From the NCBI RefSeq assembly GCF_024704725.1, contig NZ_JALIQS010000012.1:32415-96414 (forward strand): a DNA stretch of 64,000 nt. Reading direction: 5' to 3'. Positions within the stretch are counted from its first letter, which is position 1, and every line of letters starts with the position of its first letter. The position numbers and the translations under genes were made by a program. The notes under the pieces were generated by a model, which was given only the letters and a program-made list of their open reading frames with translations, had not been told where the DNA came from and ran no database searches. This DNA comes from Shinella sp. CPCC 101442 (GTDB lineage: Bacteria; Pseudomonadota; Alphaproteobacteria; Rhizobiales; Rhizobiaceae). This document shows positions 48,894 through 60,875 of the stretch, in pieces.

Positions 48894-49523
48894 TCAGCCG
48901 AGCTTCTTGACCCAGAGCGTATCGATGATGGCGGGGAAGAGGTTTTCCAGCATGTCGTCGTCGCTGTCGCATTCGGCGATGCGTGCCAGTTTCTTGTCGA
49001 GCGTCAGATGGGCAAAGCCATGCGCGGTCGACCAGATACCGATCAGCATGGCCTCGCCCTCCGCGTCGAGCTCGGCGCCTTCCGATTGGCCGCGAATGGC
49101 GAGCACGGTCTTTTCCAATGCATCCCAGGCCTGTCCGGTCGCCTGTTCCAGCGAGAGTTGCTCCTTCACGAGAAGATCGTGGCGGAACATCAGGTGGAAG
49201 CGTCCGGGAAAATCCAGGGCAAAGCGCACATAGGCGACGCCTTGTGCCTTCAGGCGGTCGGCGGGCGAGCCTGTTTCGCTTGCTGCTACCAGCCGGCGGG
49301 CGAGCTCCCGGTAGCCGAGCGCCGCGACCTCGGTCAACAGGCCGGGCGAGCCGCCGAAATGGTGCGAGGGCGCCGCCGGGGAAACGCCGGCGCGGCGCGC
49401 GGTTTCGCGCAGCGTGAAACCTTCGAGGCCCTTTTCAGCCATGAGGTCGTCGGCGGCGCGGATCAGTGCATCGCGCAGGTCGCCGTGGTGATAGCCGCGT
49501 TCGGCCGTTTTCTTCTCGTTCAT
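48894..49523 (-). CDS. TetR-family repressor
   Basis: A 209-residue regulator with N-terminal HTH at about 10-58 (RETARRAGVSPAAPSHHFGG) and a ligand-binding C-terminal domain of the TetR_C_33/WHG-like type (FRHDLLVKEQLSL, WSTAHGFAHL). It is divergent from an SDR gene over a 90-nt gap with a perfect palindrome, so it most likely represses that unit and itself. The inducer is unknown. Confidence 0.88.
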   Translation of the reverse strand: MNEKKTAERGYHHGDLRDALIRAADDLMAEKGLEGFTLRETARRAGVSPAAPSHHFGGSPGLLTEVAALGYRELARRLVAASETGSPADRLKAQGVAYVRFALDFPGRFHLMFRHDLLVKEQLSLEQATGQAWDALEKTVLAIRGQSEGAELDAEGEAMLIGIWSTAHGFAHLTLDKKLARIAECDSDDDMLENLFPAIIDTLWVKKLG

Positions 49524-49546
49524 CGCAGGTCTCGCCGAATGAATAT

Positions 49547-49561
49547 CTTTACAGTGTAAAG
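49547..49561. promoter_or_regulatory. Perfect 15-nt palindrome, candidate TetR operator
   Basis: CTTTACAGTGTAAAG is a perfect 7-1-7 inverted repeat between the divergent TetR and SDR genes. A related degenerate copy, TGTAAACACTGTTCAG, lies about 16 nt further on (about 49578-49593). TGTAAA-like half-sites are typical for TetR proteins. Confidence 0.8.
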
Positions 49562-49613
49562 ATTATGCGCTAGCAAATGTAAACACTGTTCAGATTCGCT
49601 GCGAGGTATCATA

Positions 49614-50585
49614 ATGCGTGCCGTCACTGTGGCAACCACCGATGAGGCAATCAGGGCACCATGGACATTGACCCGAATGCCGGACCAGACTGGACGCTTG
49701 GCCGTCGTCACCGGAGCCAATAGCGGACTGGGCTTCCTCACGGCGCGGGAACTCGCCCGAAAAGGCGCGCGGGTCGTGATGACTGCGCGAGACGAGGGCA
49801 GGGGACAGCGTGCGCTGGCGCGCATTCAGGCCGAGCTTCCCGATGCCGCGGTCGAACTCCGGCGGCTCGACCTTGCAGACCTCGACGCCGTCGCCGCCTT
49901 TGCGGGCGCTCTCAATAGCGAGGGCCGAGCGGTCGATCTCCTGATCAACAATGCCGGCGTGATGATGCCGCCGCGCGGGCTGACCCGGCAGGGCCACGAG
50001 ACGCAGTTCGGCGTCAACCATCTCGCCCATTTTGCCCTGACGCTGCGCCTTCTGCCCCTGCTTTCCCGGGCCATCGGCGCGCGCGTCGTCACCGTCAGTT
50101 CCGAGCTGCATCGTCGCGGGCGAATACATTTCGACGATTTCACGGGCGAAAAAAGCTACAGCCGCCTCGCCTTCTATGCCCAGTCGAAATTCGCCAACGT
50201 CCTCTTCGCGCTGGAACTCGACCGTCGCCTCAAGGCCGCGAACCTGCCTGTGATCAGTGTGCTGGCCCATCCCGGCTATTCGGATACCAATCTCCAGACC
50301 AGCGCGACGTCAGGTGTGCTTCGCCTCTTCATGCGCATCGGCAACCGGTTCCTCGCGCAGAATGCCGAGCAGGGCGTGCTGAACCAGCTCTATGCCGCGA
50401 CGGCCAAGGGGCTACGCGGCGGCGAATTCATCGGCCCCGACGGTTTCCGCGAAATGCGTGGCTCGCCCTCGCTGGTGCATCCGCTGCCGGCGGCGACCGA
50501 CGGGGACCTGGCAGCCCGCCTCTGGGCGCTTTCCGAAGGCATGACGAAGACTCAATTTCCAGCAATCCCGGAGCGCGCCGCATGA
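49614..50585 (+). CDS. SDR-family oxidoreductase (retinol dehydrogenase-like)
   Basis: A 323-residue short-chain dehydrogenase with cofactor motif TGANSGLG at about 33-40, NNAGVMMPP at about 106, the catalytic Ser in VTVSSELH and Tyr-Lys in FYAQSKFAN (about 184-189). The length and the C-terminal extension place it with the atypical retinol-dehydrogenase-like or protochlorophyllide-reductase-like group. GAGG precedes the ATG. It is divergent from TetR and overlaps the methyltransferase by 4 nt. Substrate unknown. Confidence 0.88.
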   Translation: MRAVTVATTDEAIRAPWTLTRMPDQTGRLAVVTGANSGLGFLTARELARKGARVVMTARDEGRGQRALARIQAELPDAAVELRRLDLADLDAVAAFAGALNSEGRAVDLLINNAGVMMPPRGLTRQGHETQFGVNHLAHFALTLRLLPLLSRAIGARVVTVSSELHRRGRIHFDDFTGEKSYSRLAFYAQSKFANVLFALELDRRLKAANLPVISVLAHPGYSDTNLQTSATSGVLRLFMRIGNRFLAQNAEQGVLNQLYAATAKGLRGGEFIGPDGFREMRGSPSLVHPLPAATDGDLAARLWALSEGMTKTQFPAIPERAA

Positions 50586-51148
50586 CCGCCTTGACGATGG
50601 ATTCCTATCAATTTTTCCGCGCCTGGATCCGCGACCCGCTTCGGGTCGCGTCCATCACGCCGTCGGGCAAGGCGTTGTCCGACCTTATCGTGCGCGAGAT
50701 CGGGCCGGAGACGGGCAGGGTGATCGAGCTTGGACCTGGCACCGGCGTTTTCACACATGCGCTGCTGCGGCGCGGGGTCGCGGAGGAGGACATCGTCCTC
50801 GTGGAAAAAGGGCCGGAATTTGCAAGCCTCCTCCAGCAACGTTTCCCGAAGGCCGTGATCGCGTGTACGGATGCGGCCAAAATCGCGCGTTTCTGCACTG
50901 AGCCGGCAGGGGCGGCCATCAGCGGCCTGCCGCTGCTTTCCATGCGGCCGGAGAAGGTTTTCGCCATTCTTGCCGGCACGTTTTCACGTCTTGAGGAGAA
51001 CGCGGCGCTCTATCAGTTCACCTATGGCCTCAGATGCCCGGTGCCGCGCGCCGTGCTCTATCGGCTCGGGCTCTCGGCCGTCCGCACCGGCGGGACAATA
51101 CGCAACGTGCCGCCCGCTTTTGTCTACCGCATCGGCCGCAAGCGCTAG
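50582..51148 (+). CDS. Class I SAM methyltransferase, PmtA-like
   Basis: A 188-residue methyltransferase resembling the rhizobial PmtA group (phospholipid N-methyltransferases). The N-terminus FFRAWIRDPLRVASITPSGK and the SAM motif VIELGPGTGVFTHALL at about residue 47 are those of that family. A similar fold occurs in KsgA/rRNA dimethylases. Methylation of phosphatidylethanolamine is possible but not shown; the membrane-active N-terminus of characterised PmtA is only partly similar. It is translationally coupled to the SDR gene (ATGA). Confidence 0.75.
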   Translation: MTALTMDSYQFFRAWIRDPLRVASITPSGKALSDLIVREIGPETGRVIELGPGTGVFTHALLRRGVAEEDIVLVEKGPEFASLLQQRFPKAVIACTDAAKIARFCTEPAGAAISGLPLLSMRPEKVFAILAGTFSRLEENAALYQFTYGLRCPVPRAVLYRLGLSAVRTGGTIRNVPPAFVYRIGRKR

Positions 51149-51180
51149 AATCGGTCGGTCTGCGGCCTTTCGACCGAACC

Positions 51181-51216
51181 GTACCGATTGGTACAGTTTG
51201 CGCATTGCACAGTGCA
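51181..51216. promoter_or_regulatory. Two palindromes upstream of lysC
   Basis: GTACC-GATT-GGTAC (51181-51194) and TGCACAGTGCA (51206-51216) are perfect inverted repeats 70-105 nt before the lysC start. They could be operators or an mRNA leader structure. No known box was matched. Confidence 0.4.
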
Positions 51217-51286
51217 GGGTCTTCCGCTAAAAACCCCGCGGTTTCTCCCGCGCTCGCGCGAACATCGAAAATAGCGGTACACACTC

Positions 51287-52561
51287 ATGGCACGCATCGT
51301 GATGAAATTCGGCGGAACGTCCGTCGCTGACCTCGACCGTATCCACAATGTGGCCCGTCATGTGAAACGCGAGGTCGATGCCGGCCACGAAGTCGCCGTC
51401 GTCGTTTCGGCCATGTCCGGCAAGACGAACGAACTCGTCGGCTGGGTGCAGAACATGCCGAAGGTGACGGGGGCCAACTCGCCCTTCTACGACGCGCGCG
51501 AATATGACGCGATCGTCGCTTCGGGCGAGCTCGTCACCGCCGGCCTTCTCGCCATCGCGCTCCAGTCGATGGGCATCGATGCGCGCTCCTGGCAGGGATG
51601 GCAGATCCCGATCCGCACCGACAACGCCCATGGTGCAGCCCGCATCCTCGAAATCGAGGGCTCGGACATCATCCGTCGCATGGGCGAGGGCCAGGTGGCC
51701 GTCGTCGCTGGCTTCCAGGGCCTTGGCCCGGACAATCGCGTCGCCACGCTCGGCCGCGGCGGTTCCGATACGTCCGCAGTAGCCATCGCCGCTGCCGTCA
51801 AGGCTGATCGCTGCGACATCTATACCGACGTCGATGGCGTCTACACGACCGACCCGCGCATCGAGCCGAAGGCCCGCCGCCTGAAGAAGATCGCCTTCGA
51901 GGAAATGCTCGAAATGGCCTCCCTCGGTGCCAAGGTCCTGCAGGTGCGCTCCGTTGAGCTTGCCATGGTGCACAAGGTGCGCACCTTCGTTCGCTCCTCT
52001 TTCGAGGACCCCGATGCGCCGGGCATGGGCGATCTTCTGAACCCGCCCGGTACGCTGATTTGTGATGAGGATGAGATCGTGGAACAGGAAGTCGTAACCG
52101 GCATCGCCTATGCCAAGGATGAAGCGCAGATCTCGCTCCGCCGCGTCGCCGACCGGCCGGGCGTTTCGGCCGCGATCTTCGGCCCGTTGGCCGAAGCCCA
52201 TATCAATGTCGACATGATCGTCCAGAACATTTCCGAGGACGGCTCCAAGACCGACATGACCTTCACGGTTCCCTTCGGCGATGTCGAGAAGGCACTCAAG
52301 GTTCTGGAAGGCGCCAAGGCGCAGGTCGGTTTCGACGTGATCCAGCACGAGACGGGCCTGGTGAAGGTCTCCGTCATCGGCATCGGCATGCGCAGCCACG
52401 CCGGCGTTGCCGCCTCCGCCTTCCGGGCGCTGGCCGAGAAGGGCATCAACATCAAGGCGATCACCACCTCGGAAATCAAGATTTCCATCCTGATCGACGG
52501 TCCCTATGCCGAACTCGCCGTTCGGACTTTGCATTCCGTCTACGGTCTCGATAAGAAGTAA
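51287..52561 (+). CDS. lysC: Aspartate kinase
   Basis: Phosphorylates L-aspartate, the first step to lysine, threonine and methionine. The 424 residues have the kinase domain (KFGGTSVADLDRI at the N-terminus; LGRGGSDTSAVAIAAA at about 165) and tandem ACT domains at about 265-420 (VSVIGIGMRSHAGVA; AITTSEIKISILID), the usual feedback site for lysine and threonine. Monofunctional. It is followed by ptsP 86 nt later. Confidence 0.95.
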   Translation: MARIVMKFGGTSVADLDRIHNVARHVKREVDAGHEVAVVVSAMSGKTNELVGWVQNMPKVTGANSPFYDAREYDAIVASGELVTAGLLAIALQSMGIDARSWQGWQIPIRTDNAHGAARILEIEGSDIIRRMGEGQVAVVAGFQGLGPDNRVATLGRGGSDTSAVAIAAAVKADRCDIYTDVDGVYTTDPRIEPKARRLKKIAFEEMLEMASLGAKVLQVRSVELAMVHKVRTFVRSSFEDPDAPGMGDLLNPPGTLICDEDEIVEQEVVTGIAYAKDEAQISLRRVADRPGVSAAIFGPLAEAHINVDMIVQNISEDGSKTDMTFTVPFGDVEKALKVLEGAKAQVGFDVIQHETGLVKVSVIGIGMRSHAGVAASAFRALAEKGINIKAITTSEIKISILIDGPYAELAVRTLHSVYGLDKK

Positions 52562-52647
52562 GGACCGGCCGAGTCGGCGCCGATCCTGTGATCGCCAGCG
52601 CGGGCAAGCGCCGGTGAGGTAACGTCATTTTCGGGAGACGCCACGCG

Positions 52648-54915
52648 ATGAGAGATCTCTCCGCGGGTCCGCGCGTTCTTCTCAAGCGGCTTCGCGAATT
52701 GATGGCGGAGCCGCTCGAGCCGCAGGAGCGCCTAGACCAGATCGTGCGCCAGATCGCGCAGAACATGGTCGCGGAAGTGTGTTCCGTTTACGTGCTGCGC
52801 TCCGATGGCATTCTCGAGCTTTACGCGACCGAAGGTCTCAATCCCGGCGCTGTGCACCTGGCCCAGCTCAAGATGGGCCAGGGCCTCGTCGGCACCATCG
52901 CGGCCTCCGCCCGGCCGCTCAACCTGTCCGACGCCCAGTCGCATCCCGCCTTCACCTATCTGCCGGAAACGGGCGAGGAGATCTACCATTCCTTCCTCGG
53001 CGTTCCTATCTTGCGCACCGGCAGGGCGCTCGGCGTGCTTGTCGTGCAGAACAAGGCGAGCCGCACCTACCGCGAGGACGAGGTAGAGGCGCTCGAAACG
53101 ACGGCGATGGTGATTGCGGAAATGGTGGCGACCGGCGAGCTGAAGAAGCTCACCAAGCCCGGCCTCGAGCTCGACCTTTCCCGCCCCGTCGCGATCGAAG
53201 GGTCCAGCTTCGGCGAAGGCATCGGCCTAGGCTATGTCGTGCTGCACGAGCCGCGCATCGTCGTCACGAACCTGCTCAACGAGGATTCCGAACACGAACT
53301 CGGCCGTCTCGCCGAGGCGCTCGGCTCGCTGCGCATCTCCATCGACGACATGCTGTCGCGCCGTGAAATCTCCATGGAAGGCGAGCACCGCGAGGTTCTG
53401 GAAACCTACCGCATGTTCGCGCATGACCGCGGTTGGGTCAGAAAACTCGAAGAGGCGATCCGAAACGGTTTGACGGCGGAAGCGGCGGTCGAGCGTGTGC
53501 AGAGCGAAACCAAGGCGCGCATGATCCGCCTGACGGATCCGTATCTGCGCGAACGCATGCACGATTTCGACGATCTGGCCAACCGCCTGCTGCGGCAGCT
53601 GACCGGCTACGGCGCGAAACTATCGGCAAGCAATTTCCCGAACGATGCGATCGTCGTCGCGCGCGCCATGGGGGCTGCCGAACTGCTCGACTATCCGCGC
53701 GAGAACGTGCGCGGCCTCGTGCTCGAAGAGGGTGCGGTCACCAGTCATGTCGTCATCGTTGCCCGCGCGATGGGGATTCCGGTTGTCGGCCAGGCGGCGG
53801 GCGCCGTGGCGCTTGCCGAAAACGGTGACGCCATCATCGTCGATGGCGAGGATGCGCGGGTGCATCTGCGTCCGCTCTCGGATCTCCAGCGTTCCTACGA
53901 GGAAAAGGTGCGTTTTCGCGCCCGGCGGCAGGAGCAATATCGGGCGTTGCGCGCCGTCGAGCCGGTCACCCGGGACGGCCGCCATATCAATCTCCAGATG
54001 AATGCCGGTCTCCTCGTCGACCTGCCGCATCTCAACGAATCCGGCGCCTCGGGCATCGGCCTCTTCCGAACCGAGCTTCAGTTCATGATCGCCTCGACCA
54101 TGCCGAAGGCGGAGGAGCAGGAGGCGTTCTACCGCAACGTGCTGAAGCAGGCGGGCGGGCGTCCTGTGACCTTCCGCACGCTCGATATCGGCGGCGACAA
54201 GGTCGTGCCCTATTTCCGCGCGGCGGAAGAAGAAAACCCGGCGCTTGGCTGGCGCGCCATCCGTCTGTCGCTCGACCGGCCGGGCCTCTTGCGCACCCAG
54301 TTGCGCGCCATGCTGCGCGCGGCCGCCGGGGCTGACCTGCGGCTGATGCTGCCCATGGTGACCGAGGTATCGGAACTGAAGGAGGTCCGCGATCTCCTGC
54401 AGAAGGAAATCCAGCGCCAGTCGAAGATCGGGGAGCAGCTTCCGAAGAAGCTGCAGTTCGGCGCCATGCTCGAAGTGCCCGCCCTGCTCTGGCAGATGGA
54501 CGAGTTGATGGCCGAGGTGGACTTCGTCTCGGTCGGCTCGAACGACCTCTTCCAGTTCGCGATGGCGGTCGATCGCGGCAATGCCCGTGTGTCCGACCGC
54601 TTCGATACGCTCGGCCGGCCGTTCCTGCGCATCCTGCGCGATATCGTGCGCGCTGGCGAACGCAACGACACGTCGGTGACGCTCTGCGGCGAGATGGCGA
54701 GCAAGCCGATTTCCGCCATGGCGCTGATGGGTATCGGTTTCCGGTCCGTCTCGATGTCGCCGGCCGCCATCGGCCCGGTCAAGTCGATGCTGCTGGCGCT
54801 CGATGCCGGCAAGCTCGAAGCGCTTATGACGCCGGCGCTCGACGATACGAAACCGACGGCCTCGGTCCGTCAGATTCTCACCGACTTTGCGGCCGAGAAC
54901 GGCATTCCGCTTTAA
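52648..54915 (+). CDS. ptsP: Nitrogen-type phosphotransferase enzyme I (EI-Ntr)
   Basis: The 755-residue first enzyme of the nitrogen PTS. A GAF domain (about 18-165) is followed by the HPr-binding and phosphohistidine domains; the phosphorylated His is His367 in TSHVVIVARAMGIP. The C-terminal PEP-binding TIM barrel contains GLFRTELQFM, TFRTLDIGGDK and the catalytic Cys in VTLCGEMAS. It passes phosphate from PEP to NPr and EIIA-Ntr and links nitrogen (glutamine through GAF) to carbon and potassium control. The gene sits in the conserved lysC-ptsP-prfA order. Confidence 0.95.
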   Translation: MRDLSAGPRVLLKRLRELMAEPLEPQERLDQIVRQIAQNMVAEVCSVYVLRSDGILELYATEGLNPGAVHLAQLKMGQGLVGTIAASARPLNLSDAQSHPAFTYLPETGEEIYHSFLGVPILRTGRALGVLVVQNKASRTYREDEVEALETTAMVIAEMVATGELKKLTKPGLELDLSRPVAIEGSSFGEGIGLGYVVLHEPRIVVTNLLNEDSEHELGRLAEALGSLRISIDDMLSRREISMEGEHREVLETYRMFAHDRGWVRKLEEAIRNGLTAEAAVERVQSETKARMIRLTDPYLRERMHDFDDLANRLLRQLTGYGAKLSASNFPNDAIVVARAMGAAELLDYPRENVRGLVLEEGAVTSHVVIVARAMGIPVVGQAAGAVALAENGDAIIVDGEDARVHLRPLSDLQRSYEEKVRFRARRQEQYRALRAVEPVTRDGRHINLQMNAGLLVDLPHLNESGASGIGLFRTELQFMIASTMPKAEEQEAFYRNVLKQAGGRPVTFRTLDIGGDKVVPYFRAAEEENPALGWRAIRLSLDRPGLLRTQLRAMLRAAAGADLRLMLPMVTEVSELKEVRDLLQKEIQRQSKIGEQLPKKLQFGAMLEVPALLWQMDELMAEVDFVSVGSNDLFQFAMAVDRGNARVSDRFDTLGRPFLRILRDIVRAGERNDTSVTLCGEMASKPISAMALMGIGFRSVSMSPAAIGPVKSMLLALDAGKLEALMTPALDDTKPTASVRQILTDFAAENGIPL

Positions 54916-54936
54916 TATTCGATTGGAGTTTGAACG

Positions 54937-56019
54937 GTGGCGAAGCTTCCCGTTGAAAAGATGCGTGAACTCGAACGCCGTTTCGGCGAGATCGAGGCCC
55001 GCATGTCGGCGGGTCCGGATTCGGAGACCTATGTGCGTCTCGCATCGGAATATTCCGAACTTCAGCCCGTCGTCACGAAGATCCGCGAATACCAGAAGGT
55101 CAGCGGCGAGATCGCCGACCTCGATGCGTTGCTCAACGACAAGACGACCGATCGCGAGATGCGCGATCTCGCCGAAATGGAGCTGCCGGACCTCAAGGAG
55201 CGCCTCGAAGGCCTCGAAAAGGAGATGCAGATCCTGCTTCTCCCGAAAGATGCCGCCGACGAGAAGAGCGCGATCCTCGAAATTCGCGCGGGCACGGGCG
55301 GCTCCGAGGCGGCACTCTTTGCCGGCGATCTTTTCCGCATGTACGAGCGTTATGCCGCCGCGCATAACTGGAAGGTGGAAGTCCTTTCGTCGAGTGAAGG
55401 GGAAGCGGGCGGCTTCAAGGAAATCATCGCGACCATCACCGGGCGCGGCGTCTTCGCCAAGCTGAAGTTCGAATCCGGCGTGCACCGCGTGCAGCGTGTG
55501 CCGGAAACAGAGGCGAGCGGACGCATCCATACCTCGGCGGCGACGGTGGCCGTTCTACCCGAGGCCGAGGAAATCGATATCGAAATTCGCCCGGAAGACA
55601 TCCGTATCGATACGATGCGTTCCTCCGGCGCCGGTGGTCAGCACGTCAACACGACGGACTCGGCTGTGCGCATCACGCATCTGCCGACGGGCCTGATCGT
55701 CACCAGTTCGGAAAAGTCGCAGCACCAGAACCGCGCCAAGGCGATGCAGGTGCTGCGCTCGCGGCTCTACGACATCGAGCGCCAGCGGGCAGACAGCGAG
55801 CGCTCTGCCGACCGCAGGAGCCAGGTCGGCTCGGGCGATCGCTCCGAGCGCATCCGCACCTACAATTTCCCGCAGGGGCGGGTGACGGACCACCGCATCA
55901 ACCTGACGCTCTACAAGCTCGACCGCATGATGATCGGCGAGATCGACGAGATCGTCGATGCGCTGATGGCCGATTACCAGGCCGGCCAGCTCGCGCAGCT
56001 CGGCGAGCAGGGTCGATGA
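54937..56019 (+). CDS. prfA: Peptide chain release factor 1
   Basis: A 360-residue RF1 recognising UAA and UAG. The catalytic GGQ is at 233-235 in [14 protein letters not shown]. The start is a GTG at 54937 with GGAG 8 nt upstream; the encoded [16 protein letters not shown] matches rhizobial RF1. The stop overlaps prmC, whose product methylates this GGQ glutamine. Confidence 0.96.
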   Translation: MAKLPVEKMRELERRFGEIEARMSAGPDSETYVRLASEYSELQPVVTKIREYQKVSGEIADLDALLNDKTTDREMRDLAEMELPDLKERLEGLEKEMQILLLPKDAADEKSAILEIRAGTGGSEAALFAGDLFRMYERYAAAHNWKVEVLSSSEGEAGGFKEIIATITGRGVFAKLKFESGVHRVQRVPETEASGRIHTSAATVAVLPEAEEIDIEIRPEDIRIDTMRSSGAGGQHVNTTDSAVRITHLPTGLIVTSSEKSQHQNRAKAMQVLRSRLYDIERQRADSERSADRRSQVGSGDRSERIRTYNFPQGRVTDHRINLTLYKLDRMMIGEIDEIVDALMADYQAGQLAQLGEQGR

Positions 56020-56888
56020 ACGGCGCGACGCTCGCCGGGGTTCTCGCCGCGGCGCGGCGTCAGCTTGCCGATGCGGGCATTGCGGATGCGGCACAGGACG
56101 CACGCGTATTGGTCGCCGGCATTCTCAAGCTTTCTTCCACGGCCATCCTCACCGACGGATCCCGTGTTCTTGACGAGGCTGCGCAGTCGGCGGTTGCGGT
56201 GGCAATCGCCCGCCGGGCGGCGCGCGAGCCGGTGCACCGCATCCTCGGCCACCGTGCCTTCTCCCGGCTCGACCTTGCCCTTTCGCCCGAAACGCTGGAG
56301 CCGAGGCCGGATACGGAAGTCCTGGTCGATACGCTCGTGCCCTACGCGCAGAAGATGGTCGCAGGGACGGGCAGCTGCCGCATTCTCGATCTCGGCACGG
56401 GCACGGGCGCGATCTGCCTTGCGCTGCTCGATCTGGTGTCGGGCGCAACGGGCGTGGGGGCCGATCTTTCGGCCGGGGCCCTTGAAACCGCCCGGCGCAA
56501 TGCTGACATCAATGGTGTCGCCGACCGTTTCGAAGCGGTCGAGAGCGACTGGTTTGCAGCCGTGACCGGGGTGTTCGACATCATCGTGTCAAATCCCCCC
56601 TATATCGTGCGTTCCGTGGTCGGGACGCTGGATGACGAGGTCCGGCTGTTCGATCCGATCCTGGCGCTGGATGGCGGCGAAGACGGGCTCGATGCCTATC
56701 GCGCCATTGCCGCCGGTGCAGGCGACCATCTCAGGGAAAGTGGCCTGGTGGCTTACGAAATCGGTTACGACCAGAAGGACGCCGTCACCGCGATCATGCG
56801 CGAAAAAGGTTTTACGCGGATCGAAGCGGTCATGGATCTTGGTGGCAACGACCGTGCTCTTGTCTTTGCAAAAACACCGGCTCCTTGA
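56016..56888 (+). CDS. prmC: Release factor glutamine methyltransferase
   Basis: A 290-residue SAM enzyme that N5-methylates the GGQ glutamine of release factors. The SAM site [16 protein letters not shown] lies at about 122-137 and the catalytic NPPY at 193-196 in [10 protein letters not shown]. It is coupled to prfA by a 4-nt overlap, the classic arrangement of enzyme and substrate. Confidence 0.95.
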   Translation: MNGATLAGVLAAARRQLADAGIADAAQDARVLVAGILKLSSTAILTDGSRVLDEAAQSAVAVAIARRAAREPVHRILGHRAFSRLDLALSPETLEPRPDTEVLVDTLVPYAQKMVAGTGSCRILDLGTGTGAICLALLDLVSGATGVGADLSAGALETARRNADINGVADRFEAVESDWFAAVTGVFDIIVSNPPYIVRSVVGTLDDEVRLFDPILALDGGEDGLDAYRAIAAGAGDHLRESGLVAYEIGYDQKDAVTAIMREKGFTRIEAVMDLGGNDRALVFAKTPAP

Positions 56889-57218
56889 GGTTTTGCTGCA
56901 TGTGCGCAGCAAATTCCATCGACCCAAAGAAAAGGCTTGGAATTGTGAAGGAAGCGGGCTAGGTTGCGGCCACGCACTAGGCAAGCGGTCATGACACAGA
57001 GATTCGCTCCTGCGTGACCCCGATCGAGGATTGCTCTCTCGAAGAGTTGATAGGGTTGAAGACTGCCCTGTGCGGGTACCTGTTAATTTGACGTCTTACG
57101 GCGACAGGACCACCCACCGGCGTGGTTTGCCCGCGGGTAAGGATGCTTGATTTGGCATGGCCGGATCAAGCGTGCAGACACATGATCATCCAGACACGAT
57201 ACGTTAGGTGAGTGAAAT
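56889..57218 (+). other. Non-coding gap / long leader before the DUF4167 gene
   Basis: A 330-nt gap without a convincing ORF. A weak promoter-like pair, TTGGAA and TAGGTT with 17 nt between, lies at about 56938-56966. The later part (about 57105-57140) holds GC-rich inverted segments (ACCAC...GTGGT), so a structured leader is possible. I cannot identify an RNA family. Confidence 0.4.
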
Positions 57219-57923
57219 ATGAGGCCAGGACAGCAAAACAAGCGCGGCCGCGGGCGTAACAACAACAGTAGCAATAACAACAACAATAACAGCAGCAATC
57301 ACAACAACCACCGCAAGGGTGGCAATCCCCTGACGAGGACCTACGATAGCTCGGGTCCGGACGTGAAGATCAGGGGCACGGCCCAGCACATCGCCGAAAA
57401 GTATTCCACACTCGCGCGAGACGCCCAGAGCGCCGGCGACCGTGTTATCGCGGAAAACTACCTGCAGCACGCCGAGCACTATAACCGCATCATCGCGGCC
57501 GCTCAGGCGCAGATGCAGGAACGCTACCCGCGCGACGAGCGCGCCGACAATGCCGACCGCGGCGACGACGGCGACCGTGACGGTTACGATCAGGACGATG
57601 GCGATTCGATGCATGCGGACGAGCCGGCTCCCGTTGCCGCGGCACCTGTCGCCAAGCCTGCCGCAACGCCGGTCGCCAAGCCTGCCGCCAAGCCGGCTGT
57701 CGAACAGCCGGTCATCGACGGTTCCGGTCCGCAGCCTGTCATCGAAGGTACGCCTGCCGAAGTGGCGCTCGACGAAGAGGCGGCAGCGCCCGCCGGTCGC
57801 GCACCGCGCCGCCGCAATGCCGCTCGTCCGCGTCGCCCGCGTCGTGGCGAAGGCGAGGCTTCCGGCGAAGAGGGTGCATCGTCCGGTGACGATTCCCCGG
57901 CGCTCGAACCCGCTTCGGAATAA
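57219..57923 (+). CDS. DUF4167 protein with an Asn-rich N-terminus
   Basis: A 234-residue acidic-basic protein of unknown function. It starts with an Arg/Gly/Asn segment; residues about 13-32 are mostly Asn and Ser, encoded by AAC/AAT/AGC codons. The conserved DUF4167 core follows (about 38-105: DSSGPDVKIRGTAQHIAEKY, QHAEHYNRIIAAA). The rest is disordered: acidic, then Ala/Pro/Val repeats (PVAKPAA twice) and an Arg-rich patch (APRRRNAARPRRPRRG). The Arg/Gly ends suggest RNA or nucleic-acid binding, which is inference. Its position between prmC and clpB is conserved in rhizobia. Confidence 0.85.
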   Translation: MRPGQQNKRGRGRNNNSSNNNNNNSSNHNNHRKGGNPLTRTYDSSGPDVKIRGTAQHIAEKYSTLARDAQSAGDRVIAENYLQHAEHYNRIIAAAQAQMQERYPRDERADNADRGDDGDRDGYDQDDGDSMHADEPAPVAAAPVAKPAATPVAKPAAKPAVEQPVIDGSGPQPVIEGTPAEVALDEEAAAPAGRAPRRRNAARPRRPRRGEGEASGEEGASSGDDSPALEPASE

Positions 57924-57947
57924 CGAAACGCGTTTCAGGACTATCAG

Positions 57948-57973
57948 GAACCCGGCCTTGTGCCGGGTTCTTG
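57948..57973 (+). terminator. Hairpin terminator after the DUF4167 gene
   Basis: GAACCCGGC and GCCGGGTTC form a perfect 9-bp stem around CTTGT; the T-run behind is short (TTG, then CGTTT), so efficiency may be modest. Confidence 0.65.
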
Positions 57974-58022
57974 CGTTTGCGCAGTTCCTGCGGAAAAATG
58001 TTTCACGCGGCTTCCGGTGATC

Positions 58023-58051
58023 CTTTAATTCCGCAACCCCCTCCACCATAT
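58023..58051 (+). promoter_or_regulatory. Candidate RpoH heat-shock promoter of clpB
   Basis: CTTTAA and CCATAT are separated by 17 nt and lie about 127 nt before clpB. This is one base from the CTTGAA -35 of sigma32-type promoters and fits the -10 pattern used by rhizobial RpoH. ClpB is a standard RpoH target. Confidence 0.45.
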
Positions 58052-58177
58052 TCCCTTCAGGCGGTTGACCGGTCGCAAGGCCGGTGCGCCGCAAGCATGA
58101 AAGGCTCGCCTTGATGGGAGCCTATCTTCAATCGTCGACCGGTGCCACGAAGGGCCGGCCGAGTCCTGGAGGCAAAT

Positions 58178-60784
<2,607 letters not shown>

Positions 60785-60801
60785 GTCAGGGTGAGGTCAA
60801 A

Positions 60802-60838
60802 AAGAAGCGCGGGTTCCAGCCCGCGCTTCTTTGTTTTT
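60802..60838 (+). terminator. Intrinsic terminator of clpB
   Basis: AAGAAGCGCGGG and CCCGCGCTTCTT form a perfect 12-bp stem around TTCCAG, followed by TGTTTTT. It may also serve the convergent protease gene. Confidence 0.9.
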
Positions 60839-60875
60839 CCCGGATGCGGACGCAATCGTCCTCCTGCGGAACCCG

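Noticed and set aside
57219..57320. AAC-rich stretch as a CRISPR or non-coding repeat
   Set aside because: It stays in frame inside the DUF4167 gene and lacks regular repeat-spacer units.
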